NCBI GenBank assembly: GCA_028288645.1
Contig: JAQBNJ010000237.1
Coordinates: forward strand, 1 to 5,922
Reading direction: 5' to 3'
From: Sediminibacterium sp.
GTDB taxonomy: Bacteria; Bacteroidota; Bacteroidia; Chitinophagales; Chitinophagaceae
DNA length: 5,922 nucleotides
Below the pieces are notes generated by a model. The model searched no databases and was not told the DNA's origin. It saw nothing but the letters and a program-made list of their open reading frames with translations. A program made the translations under genes and the position numbers. This document shows, one piece after another, positions 1 to 5,903 of the stretch. Every line of letters starts with the position of its first letter. Within the stretch, counting starts at the first letter, position 1.

Positions 1-1089
1 ATTGCCTACTTCGTGATGGCTTTACCGGCGGGATTTATCATGAAGAAGTATGGTTACAAAGCAGGCATTATTACCGGGCTCGCTTTTTTTGCGGTCGGTT
101 CTTTCCTGTTTATTCCCGCGGCCAACACCCAGCAGTACACTTTCTTTTTGATGGCACTGTTTATCATCGCCTGCGGGTTAACGATACTGGAAACTGCTGC
201 CAATCCATACGCGTCTTTATTGGGAGACCCGGCCACTTCTACACAACGGTTGAATTTTGCCCAATCCTTCAATGGCCTTGCTGCTACTGTGGCACCAATC
301 ATTGGTGCGCGTATCATACTTGCAGAAGGAAATTCGGATGAGGCATTGAATGCTATGAACGCCACGGCAAGACAGCTGGCCCTTGCATCAGAAGCAGCAT
401 CGGTAAAAACGCCCTATTTTATTTTAGGTTGTGTGATCGTGGTGATCGCTTTGATTTTTGCATTTATCAAATTGCCGGAGATCAAAGAAAAAGGAGAAAC
501 TGCGCCGGGTAAAAGTATCATGCATACTCTTCGCCATAAACATTTGTTGTGGGCCGTGGTTGCACAGTTCTTTTATGTTGGGGCGCAGGTTTGTGTGTTT
601 AGCTTTTTTATTCTTTTTGCGATCAGATCCTCTGGAATTGATAAAATAAAAGCCGCCGATTATCTCGGATGGGGCTGTGGTATGGCATTTATGGTGGGAC
701 GATTTGCAGGTACTTTCATCATGCGTTTTGTTGCACCGCCAAAACTACTCGCTATATATGCATTCTTATGTGTTGTATTAAGCGTGGTTGCCATCAATGC
801 ACATGGAATGATTCCTGTATATGCGGTGATCGGAATTGCCTTCTTCATGTCCATCATGTTCCCGACCATTTTTTCTTTGGGAATTAAAGATCTTGGAAGC
901 GATACGGAATTGGGAAGCAGCCTGATCATCATGTCAATAGTGGGAGGCGCTTTATTGCCACCGGTATTAGGTTATATCAGTGATGTTACCCATAATATCC
1001 AATTGGGTTATATAGTGCCGCTGGTTTGTTTTGTGGTGGTGTTCTGGTTTGGGTGGAAGGGGCATGTGGTGAAAGAAGTTAAAAATTAA
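1..1089 (+). CDS. fucP: L-fucose:H+ symporter, major facilitator superfamily (5' end missing)
   Basis: Cytoplasmic-membrane permease that imports L-fucose with a proton. The frame is open to the left edge (first codons read I-A-Y-F), so the GTG/ATG at 13-18 are internal and the true start lies outside. About 362 residues are visible; E. coli FucP has 438, so roughly the first 70 residues are lost, including the region of the proton-coupling Asp46. What remains matches the FucP family: ALPAGFIMKK, LETAANP, AQSFN, AQFFYVGAQ and PTIFSLGIKDLG. The glutamate of LETAANP (190-192) corresponds to E. coli Glu135, and the Gln and Asn of AQSFN (262-264, 271-273) to Gln159 and Asn162, residues tied to proton coupling and sugar binding; these equivalences are from memory of the family. 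Hydrophobic helices continue almost to the C-terminus. The five catabolic genes follow after 261 nt. A related hexose permease of the same family is possible, but the fucosidase and fuconolactonase nearby favour fucose. Confidence 0.92.
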   Translation: MAYFVMALPAGFIMKKYGYKAGIITGLAFFAVGSFLFIPAANTQQYTFFLMALFIIACGLTILETAANPYASLLGDPATSTQRLNFAQSFNGLAATVAPIIGARIILAEGNSDEALNAMNATARQLALASEAASVKTPYFILGCVIVVIALIFAFIKLPEIKEKGETAPGKSIMHTLRHKHLLWAVVAQFFYVGAQVCVFSFFILFAIRSSGIDKIKAADYLGWGCGMAFMVGRFAGTFIMRFVAPPKLLAIYAFLCVVLSVVAINAHGMIPVYAVIGIAFFMSIMFPTIFSLGIKDLGSDTELGSSLIIMSIVGGALLPPVLGYISDVTHNIQLGYIVPLVCFVVVFWFGWKGHVVKEVKN

Positions 1090-1168
1090 GGTGTTGTGCT
1101 TATTAAATGAATGACATTTTTGGTTAGGATACGCACACCGGTTGTTTGGAGTTTGTATGGGTTGATTT

Positions 1169-1263
1169 AAAGCTGGAACGCAAAGCCCCAAAGGTTGCGC
1201 AAGGGACGCCAGGAAACCTTTGCGTTCTTTGCGTAACCTTTGCGCACCTTGCGTTCCAGCTTT
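1169..1263. repeat. 95-bp imperfect palindrome, copy 1 (CTTTGCG-type intergenic repeat)
   Basis: Terminal arms of 15 bp (1169-1183 and 1249-1263) are perfect inverted repeats. An inner pair (1190-1200 with 1231-1241) matches except for one position that would be a G-U wobble in RNA. The right half holds units CTTTGCG at 1218, 1227 and 1238 and CTTGCG at 1248, spaced 9, 11 and 10 nt; the left half holds their approximate complements. A transcript would fold into a long hairpin. It lies 79 nt after the fucP stop and 87 nt before the mutarotase start. It is not followed by a clear T-run, so it is not a canonical intrinsic terminator, but it could attenuate transcription or stabilise a 3' end. 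The rest of the 1090-1350 gap shows no recognised gene or clear promoter. Similar CTTTGCG palindromes are, as I recall, frequent between genes in Bacteroidota genomes. Confidence 0.88.
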
Positions 1264-1350
1264 TAACCACAGCTTCAGGCACCTTATTTAACTCGTGAGT
1301 GACTATCGAACGATGCAATAGCACAACACGTTAAAATAAAAATTACATAT

Positions 1351-1686
1351 ATGTCAAAAAGATATTGCCTTGCACTCGACCTGATCGATGACGACGCATT
1401 GATCAAAGTATACGAACATTGGCACGAACATGTATGGCCGGAAATACTGGAGAGTATTACTTCGTCCGGTATTGAACAGATGGAAATTTATCGTGCGAGC
1501 AACCGTTTGTTTATGATCATGGATGTGAATGACAGTTTTAGTTTTGAAGCCAAATCAAAAGCCGATGCCTCCAGTGAAAAAGTGCAGGAATGGGAAACAT
1601 TGATGTGGAATTTCCAGCAGGCATTGCCTTTTGCAAAACCGGGTGAGAAATGGGTATTGATGAATAAAATATTTTCTTTACAATAA
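1351..1686 (+). CDS. L-rhamnose mutarotase (RhaM/DUF718) family protein, probable L-fucose mutarotase
   Basis: A 111-aa cytoplasmic protein of the RhaM family (E. coli RhaM is 104 aa), which interconverts alpha and beta anomers of 6-deoxyhexoses. The segment Y21-E-H-W-H25-E-H-V-W29-P30 lines up with Y18...H22-N-P-I-W-P of E. coli RhaM, where Tyr18 and His22 are implicated in catalysis, so the active-site pattern is kept. The usual downstream features follow: MEIYRASNRLFMIMDV and a tryptophan at 81 in the VQEWETLM helix. The start ATG at 1351 has only AT-rich sequence before it, usual for Bacteroidota. It is the first gene of the five-gene unit, 28 nt before the dehydrogenase. Family naming would say rhamnose, but the neighbours (FucP, alpha-L-fucosidase, fuconolactonase) imply L-fucose. 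It is unrelated in sequence to FucU/RbsD-type mutarotases. The family call is secure; the substrate is inferred from context. Confidence 0.88.
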   Translation: MSKRYCLALDLIDDDALIKVYEHWHEHVWPEILESITSSGIEQMEIYRASNRLFMIMDVNDSFSFEAKSKADASSEKVQEWETLMWNFQQALPFAKPGEKWVLMNKIFSLQ

Positions 1687-1714
1687 ATTCGTACCAGGAA
1701 TAAACTTTTGAACG

Positions 1715-2479
1715 ATGTTCTCTTTACAAAACAAAACAGCAGTAGTTACAGGTGGCGGCAGCGGTATCGGGAAAGCGGTTGCCATCATGTTCGCGGCACA
1801 GGGCGCAACGGTTCATATCGTTGAATTGAATAAGACAGGCGCCGATGAAACCGTAGCAGCCATCCTTTCAGCCAATGGCAACGCACACGCCCATAGTTGC
1901 AATATCAGCGACCAGCAGCAGGTGAAAGACATATTTACACAAATCAATTCTTTCGATATACTGGTTAACTGCGCCGGTATTGCACATGTAGGCAAAGCGG
2001 ATACAACCTCTGAAGAAGATTTTGAAAGAGTGTACAATGTAAATGTAAAAGGCGCTTACAATTGCCTGCATGCGGCTATTCCTATCTTAAAACAAAAAGG
2101 TGGTGGTGCAATACTCAACGTTGCTTCTGTTGCTGCATTGGTGGGCATCGATGAACGTTTTGCGTATAGTATGAGTAAAGGTGCGGTGTTTGCTATGACA
2201 CTCAGCGTTGCGAAAGATTATCTCAAAGACAATATCCGCTGCAATTCCATTTCACCTGCGCGTGTGCATACACCTTTTGTAGATGGTTTTATCGCAAAAA
2301 ATTATCCCGGAAAAGAAAAGGAAATATTTGAAAAATTATCTAAAACACAACCTGTCGGAAGAATGGGTACCGTGGAAGAAGTAGCCGCACTCGCTCTGTA
2401 CCTCTGCAGCGATGAAGCGGGTTTTATCACAGGAAATGATTACCCGATCGATGGAGGATTTGTTAAACTCAACAACTAA
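1715..2479 (+). CDS. SDR-family NAD-dependent dehydrogenase of L-fucose catabolism
   Basis: A 254-aa classical short-chain dehydrogenase, full length for the family, soluble with no signal peptide. Visible motifs: cofactor-binding TGGGSGIG at 12-19; acidic Glu37 at the end of the second strand (HIVELN), which favours NAD over NADP; N-C-A-G at 85-88 (variant of NNAG); Asn110; catalytic Ser138, Tyr151 and Lys155 (YSMSK); PARVHTPF after the active site; and the C-terminal GFITGNDYPIDGG. The pathway needs two oxidations: L-fucose to L-fucono-lactone, and 2-keto-3-deoxy-L-fuconate at C4. SDR enzymes are known for both in other bacteria, and motifs alone do not decide. Sharing a transcript with the FAH-family hydrolase mildly favours the 4-dehydrogenase; sitting next to the mutarotase mildly favours L-fucose dehydrogenase. 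ATG at 1715 is chosen because the Rossmann fold begins directly after it; an AGGA at 1696-1699 is too distant to be a convincing ribosome site. The next gene starts 6 nt downstream. Confidence 0.85.
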   Translation: MFSLQNKTAVVTGGGSGIGKAVAIMFAAQGATVHIVELNKTGADETVAAILSANGNAHAHSCNISDQQQVKDIFTQINSFDILVNCAGIAHVGKADTTSEEDFERVYNVNVKGAYNCLHAAIPILKQKGGGAILNVASVAALVGIDERFAYSMSKGAVFAMTLSVAKDYLKDNIRCNSISPARVHTPFVDGFIAKNYPGKEKEIFEKLSKTQPVGRMGTVEEVAALALYLCSDEAGFITGNDYPIDGGFVKLNN

Positions 2480-2485
2480 ACATAC

Positions 2486-3817
2486 ATGAGAAAATTATTT
2501 GCAGTAGCGGGGTTTGCTTTTATTCTTGGATCCGCATTTTCACAAACGTATATACCTGCACCTGAGAACCTTGCTGCAAGACAGGATTTCCAGGATGCGA
2601 AATTCGGCATGTTCATTCACTGGGGCGCATCGAGTGTACTGGGCGCGGGTGAGTGGGTGATGAATAACCGCAATATCCGTGTTGAAGAATATACCAATCT
2701 GATACGCGTATTCAACCCAATTGATTTTGATGCGAAAGCCTGGGTAAACACTGCGAAGAGCGCGGGTATGAAGTATATAACTTTCATTACGCGCCATCAC
2801 GATGGATTCAGCAACTGGGATACCAAACAATCTGACTGGAAGATCACGAATACAATGTATGCGAAAGATGCCCTGCGCCAGCTCGCAGATGAATGCCACA
2901 AGCAGGGCATTAAATTATTCTGCTATTATTCTTTGCTCGATTGGTACCGTTCGGATTACCAGTATGAAACAGGCAAGACAGGCAAAGGAACAGGCAGAAC
3001 AAAGAAAAGCGACTGGAACAGCTATATCAGTTTTATGAAAGCGCAGTTAACAGAACTGCTCACCAATTATGGAGAGATCTCAGGGATCTGGTTTGATGGG
3101 CATTGGGATCAATTAGACAACGACCATGATAAATCGCTCAAATCAAAAGTGGATTGGCATTATGATGAGATCTACAAGCTGATACATAAGCTGCAACCCA
3201 AATGCCTGATCGCGAATAATCATCACCTGTCGCCAATACCTGGTGAAGATTTCCAGGCATTTGAAAAAGACCTTCCCGGAAACAATACAACCGGTTTTGG
3301 CGGGGCAAGCATTTCACAATTGCCGTTAGAAACCTGTGAGACCATGAATGATGCTTGGGGTTATAATATGACCGACAGGAAATTTAAAACCGTTCCCGCA
3401 TTGGTTCACTATATGGTAAATGCTGCAGGACGTAACGCGAATTTTTTATTGAATGTGGGGCCGATGCCAAATGGCGTTATACAAAATGAGTTCAGGGATA
3501 CACTCGCCGCATTGGGCAAATGGATGTCTCAGAACGGCAGCACCATTTATGGAACACGCGGAAATATTGTTCCTCCGCAGGAATGGGGTGTGGTAACAGG
3601 GAAAAGCAAAAACTATTTCGTTCATATTCTCAACAAGAGCAAACTGCAGCAACCGTATGTATTTATTCCCGGCATGAAAGAAAAGATCACTGCGGCAACC
3701 GTATTTGCAACAAAAGCGGGCATCAGATTCAAACAGGAACCCGAAGGTGTATTTGTTTACCTCGACGCAGTGAAAATGGACGATACGGATACCATCATAC
3801 AATTAACTTTACAATAA
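2486..3817 (+). CDS. GH29 alpha-L-fucosidase, secreted
   Basis: A 443-aa glycoside hydrolase family 29 enzyme that releases L-fucose from the non-reducing ends of glycans with retention. Residues 1-19 form a Sec signal peptide (MRKLF, hydrophobic core, likely cut near A-F-S/Q20); no lipobox cysteine is present, so a periplasmic or exported soluble protein is expected. The TIM-barrel domain fills about 25-350 with family motifs KFGMFIHWG (39-47), TRHHDGF (102-108) and GIWFDGHW (200-207); Asp204 is the expected nucleophile. The acid/base is harder to assign; Glu260 in EDFQAFEKDLPG is a candidate. LETCETMNDAWGY (281-293) and NFLLNVGPMPNG (319-330) are also typical. A short beta-rich C-terminal domain (about 355-443) follows; no carbohydrate-binding module or sorting tail is seen. 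The start is 6 nt after the dehydrogenase stop and gives an intact signal peptide. It is the only clearly exported enzyme in this unit. Natural substrate and linkage are not readable from sequence. Confidence 0.94.
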   Translation: MRKLFAVAGFAFILGSAFSQTYIPAPENLAARQDFQDAKFGMFIHWGASSVLGAGEWVMNNRNIRVEEYTNLIRVFNPIDFDAKAWVNTAKSAGMKYITFITRHHDGFSNWDTKQSDWKITNTMYAKDALRQLADECHKQGIKLFCYYSLLDWYRSDYQYETGKTGKGTGRTKKSDWNSYISFMKAQLTELLTNYGEISGIWFDGHWDQLDNDHDKSLKSKVDWHYDEIYKLIHKLQPKCLIANNHHLSPIPGEDFQAFEKDLPGNNTTGFGGASISQLPLETCETMNDAWGYNMTDRKFKTVPALVHYMVNAAGRNANFLLNVGPMPNGVIQNEFRDTLAALGKWMSQNGSTIYGTRGNIVPPQEWGVVTGKSKNYFVHILNKSKLQQPYVFIPGMKEKITAATVFATKAGIRFKQEPEGVFVYLDAVKMDDTDTIIQLTLQ

Positions 3818-3825
3818 AAAGAAAT

Positions 3826-4677
3826 ATGAAACTGATACGTTTTGGCGAAGCAGGAAAGGAAAAACCCGGTGTACACATTGATGGAAAAAATTATGATGTA
3901 TCAGGTTTTATCAAAGATTACGATGAATTATTTTTTGGCAATGGTGGATTGCAGCATTTGGGATGGATGTTGTCGGAGCATGAAAGTATGCTACGCGAAA
4001 TTCCACAAGACACAAGACTCGGCTGCCCGGTAGCCAAACCTTCCAAAATACTTTGTATTGGCTTGAATTACGCGAAACACGCTAAAGAAACCAATGCACC
4101 AATACCAAAGGAGCCGATACTGTTCATGAAATCCACAACAGCCGTCACCGGGCCGAATGACCATATCATGATCCCCAGGAATTCGGTTAAAACAGATTGG
4201 GAAGTGGAACTGGCTTTTGTGATAGGGAAAAAAGCAAGCTATGTTTCAGAAGAAGAAGCGATGGAATACGTTGCAGGCTATTGTTTACACAATGATGTAA
4301 GTGAACGCGAGTTTCAACTGGAGCGCGGCGGAACCTGGGACAAAGGCAAGGGCTGCGATACATTTGCACCACTCGGCCCGTGGCTCGTAACAAAAGATGA
4401 GATTACCGATCCGCATAAACTCCGCTTATGGTTAAAAGTGAATGACCAGATGATGCAGGATGGAAATACAGATGACCTCATCTTTAATATCCCGCAACTG
4501 GTTTCTTATCTCAGTCAATTCATGACCTTGCTTCCAGGCGATATCATTTCTACGGGAACACCGGCAGGAGTGGGGCTTGGCTTCAATCCACCTGTTTATT
4601 TAAAACCAGGCGATGTGGTTGAATTGGGTATCGATGGATTGGGAACATCCAGACAAAATGTAATCGCCTACCAATGA
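3826..4677 (+). CDS. Fumarylacetoacetate hydrolase family protein, probable 2,4-diketo-3-deoxy-L-fuconate hydrolase
   Basis: A 283-aa cytoplasmic FAH-superfamily enzyme. In the Xanthomonas-type fucose pathway this family performs the last step, hydrolytic C-C cleavage of 2,4-diketo-3-deoxy-L-fuconate to pyruvate and L-lactate. The short N-terminal domain (about 1-70) is followed by the catalytic fold: ILCIGLNYAKHA (75-86), the metal-ligand motif DWEVELAFVIGK (124-135; Glu126 and Glu128), Asp157 in HNDVSER, WDKGKGCDTFAPLGPW (171-186) and STGTPAGVG (242-250). The full divalent-metal site is therefore present. The frame is open upstream to 3520, but that part overlaps the fucosidase out of frame and looks non-protein-like; ATG 3826, 8 nt after the fucosidase stop and giving the usual MKLIRFG start, is the true one, with a weak purine stretch AAAAAGAAA before it. 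Its stop overlaps the next start (ATGA, 4674-4677). Automatic annotation could call it ureidoglycolate lyase; the context argues otherwise. Confidence 0.88.
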   Translation: MKLIRFGEAGKEKPGVHIDGKNYDVSGFIKDYDELFFGNGGLQHLGWMLSEHESMLREIPQDTRLGCPVAKPSKILCIGLNYAKHAKETNAPIPKEPILFMKSTTAVTGPNDHIMIPRNSVKTDWEVELAFVIGKKASYVSEEEAMEYVAGYCLHNDVSEREFQLERGGTWDKGKGCDTFAPLGPWLVTKDEITDPHKLRLWLKVNDQMMQDGNTDDLIFNIPQLVSYLSQFMTLLPGDIISTGTPAGVGLGFNPPVYLKPGDVVELGIDGLGTSRQNVIAYQ

Positions 4678-5501
4678 TCGTTGATTCGCACCAGCATTTC
4701 TGGAAATATGATCCCGTTGTTCACGAATGGATCAACGGGGATATGTCGGTGATCAGGAAAGATTTCTTGCCTGAAGATCTGTTGCATGTGTTTCAACAAA
4801 ATAATATTGAGGGTTGCGTGGCAGTGCAGGCTGATCAATCAGAAAAAGAAACTGATTTTTTGATCGGGCTGGCAAACACCAATCCTTTTATCAAAGCTGT
4901 TGTAGGCTGGGTTGACCTGCGCGCTGAAAATATAAAAGAACGGTTAGCCCACTATAAACAGTACCCCGTCGTAAAAGGCTTCCGTCATATTTTACAGGGC
5001 GAAGATCTTTCTTTTATGTTGCAGCCGGATTTTCTCAGGGGCATCGCTGCCTTACAGGAATTCGGATTTACGTATGATGTTCTGATCTTTCCCAAACATC
5101 TTTCATCTGCCATTGAACTCGTAAAACAATTTCCGGAACAGCCATTCGTGATCGATCATATGGCGAAGCCTTTTATCAAAGATGGGTTAATAGATGATTG
5201 GAAAAAAGGGATGCGAACCCTCGCACAGTTCCCCAACGTATATTGTAAAATAAGCGGTATGGTTACGGAAGCTGGTTGGAAAAACTGGAAGCGGGAAGAT
5301 TTTACTCCCTATCTCGATGTGGTAACAGAATCATTCGGAGTGAACAGGCTGATGTATGGTTCAGACTGGCCGGTTTGTCTGGTTGCGGCTTCTTATGAAA
5401 AAGTGCTCGGGTTGGTTAAGAATTATTTTTCTTCTTTCAGTCCTGGGGAAAGAGAGGCTGTCTTTGGTGGGAATGCATCGCGGTTTTACGGTTTATTGTA
5501 A
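4674..5501 (+). CDS. COG3618 amidohydrolase-family protein, probable L-fuconolactonase
   Basis: A 275-aa metal-dependent hydrolase of the amidohydrolase superfamily, COG3618, a group that contains experimentally shown L-fucono-1,5-lactonases. The predicted role is opening L-fuconolactone to L-fuconate in the cytoplasm. Visible motifs: DSHQHFW (4-10) with the H-x-H pair His6/His8 at the end of strand 1, AVQADQSEKET (50-60), VKGFRHILQ (100-108), VIDHMAKP (159-166) with His162, CKISGM (191-196), and YGSDWPVC (228-235) with the conserved Asp231. The C-terminus GGNASRFYGL is the normal family ending, so the protein is complete. The start codon overlaps the preceding stop in ATGA (4674-4677), which implies translational coupling with the FAH-family gene. 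It is the last gene of the unit; a palindromic repeat begins 31 nt after its stop. The family also contains other sugar lactonases and 2-pyrone-4,6-dicarboxylate hydrolases; fuconolactone is inferred from the neighbours. Confidence 0.9.
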   Translation: MIVDSHQHFWKYDPVVHEWINGDMSVIRKDFLPEDLLHVFQQNNIEGCVAVQADQSEKETDFLIGLANTNPFIKAVVGWVDLRAENIKERLAHYKQYPVVKGFRHILQGEDLSFMLQPDFLRGIAALQEFGFTYDVLIFPKHLSSAIELVKQFPEQPFVIDHMAKPFIKDGLIDDWKKGMRTLAQFPNVYCKISGMVTEAGWKNWKREDFTPYLDVVTESFGVNRLMYGSDWPVCLVAASYEKVLGLVKNYFSSFSPGEREAVFGGNASRFYGLL

Positions 5502-5532
5502 ACAACATTCTTGCAGTTTGTATTCGTGATTA

Positions 5533-5627
5533 AAAGCTGGAACGCAAAGACCGCCAGGTACCGCGAAGTACGCAAGGAAACCTTTGCGTTCATTGCGCAA
5601 CCTTTGCGGGCCTTGCGTTCCAGCTTT
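5533..5627. repeat. 95-bp imperfect palindrome, copy 2 (CTTTGCG-type intergenic repeat)
   Basis: It has the same length and orientation as the copy at 1169-1263, with identical 15-bp terminal inverted arms (5533-5547 and 5613-5627). By hand alignment the two copies agree at about 81 of 95 positions with no gaps; differences cluster in the left inner arm, so this copy is less palindromic inside. The right half again shows CTTTGCG-like units at 5582, 5591, 5602 and 5612, with the same 9-11-10 spacing. It sits between the convergent ends of the lactonase gene (stop 5501) and the small membrane-protein gene (stop 5650), a place suited to a bidirectional transcription end or mRNA 3' stabiliser. 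I see no clear target-site duplication. No other feature is seen in 5502-5649. Confidence 0.88.
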
Positions 5628-5649
5628 ACATCTCATCCTTCAGTAACTA

Positions 5650-5847
5650 TCACTTAAAATAAGACGCAGGAATCGTTTTCCACAGATCATGCGCAAGATG
5701 TCCAATCAGCAATTCATACACGAGGTATATCGGCCAGAAAATATAATGGATGATCAATAAAATGATCGAATGATTATAGTGCCAGCTGATCATTAATGTA
5801 TAAATACCCAACAGGAAATATAATAGCCCGCCTTTATTTCTGTCCAT
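5650..5847 (-). CDS. Small two-helix membrane protein, function unknown
   Basis: A 65-aa protein that I do not recognise by function. After a short charged N-terminus (MDRNKGG) there is a hydrophobic stretch at about 8-21 (LLYFLLGIYTLMIS), a polar break WHYNHS, and a second hydrophobic stretch at about 28-48 (IILLIIHYIFWPIYLVYELL), then the tail IGHLAHDLWKTIPASYFK. This suggests an inner-membrane hairpin. The aromatic-rich F-W-P-I-Y segment and the ordered polar tail look like a real conserved protein rather than a chance reading frame. The reading frame is preceded on its own strand by a plausible promoter. It is convergent to the fucose genes and probably unrelated to them. Confidence 0.68.
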   Translation of the reverse strand: MDRNKGGLLYFLLGIYTLMISWHYNHSIILLIIHYIFWPIYLVYELLIGHLAHDLWKTIPASYFK

Positions 5848-5871
5848 AATGCTTGTTTATTTGTTGTAAGA

Positions 5872-5903
5872 TAAACCTATTTTATTGCCTTTCGAAACAG
5901 CAA
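5872..5903 (-). promoter_or_regulatory. Possible Bacteroidota-type promoter for the small membrane-protein gene
   Basis: Read on the - strand, TAGGTTTA (5872-5879) matches the -7 element TAnnTTTG except at the last base. A TTG (5901-5903) lies 21 nt upstream, within the usual spacing for the -33 element. The -7 box ends 24 nt before the start codon at 5847, leaving a short AT-rich leader. The match is imperfect and such motifs occur by chance in AT-rich DNA. Confidence 0.38.

Larger units (their letters stand above)
1351..5501 (+). other. Predicted five-gene L-fucose utilisation operon
   Basis: Five codirectional genes with spacings of 28, 6, 8 and -4 nt, all fitting one pathway, are best read as one transcript. 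No regulator gene is present in the window. I found no clear Bacteroidota-type promoter (TTG, about 20 nt, TAnnTTTG) in 1264-1350, so the unit may be transcribed from upstream of fucP, with copy 1 of the palindrome modulating read-through. The upstream limit of the transcript is therefore uncertain. Confidence 0.75.

Noticed and set aside
660..932. Minus-strand 90-codon open frame inside fucP
   Set aside because: It is a shadow of a strongly conserved permease coding region; composition is not protein-like and no start context is seen.
1169..1263. Canonical Rho-independent terminator
   Set aside because: The hairpin is far longer than usual, lies 79 nt beyond the fucP stop and lacks a clear following T-run; a repeat element fits better, though a termination role is not excluded.
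1124..1324. Minus-strand 66-codon open frame across copy 1 of the palindrome
   Set aside because: Its sequence is mostly the translated repeat; there is no domain-like pattern, and the overlapping minus-strand frame at 967-1191 is equally unconvincing.
3446..3802. Minus-strand 118-codon open frame inside the fucosidase gene
   Set aside because: It lies wholly within the GH29 coding region, is Cys- and His-rich with no recognisable motif, and is best explained as a shadow frame.
3520..3825. N-terminal extension of the FAH-family gene in the same open frame
   Set aside because: It overlaps the fucosidase in another frame, is rich in Cys, Arg and His with no family resemblance, and the family's normal N-terminus begins at ATG 3826.
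1169..5627. Composite transposon or CRISPR-like array formed by the two repeats
   Set aside because: There is no transposase, no target-site duplication, only two copies 4.4 kb apart, and ordinary metabolic genes between them.
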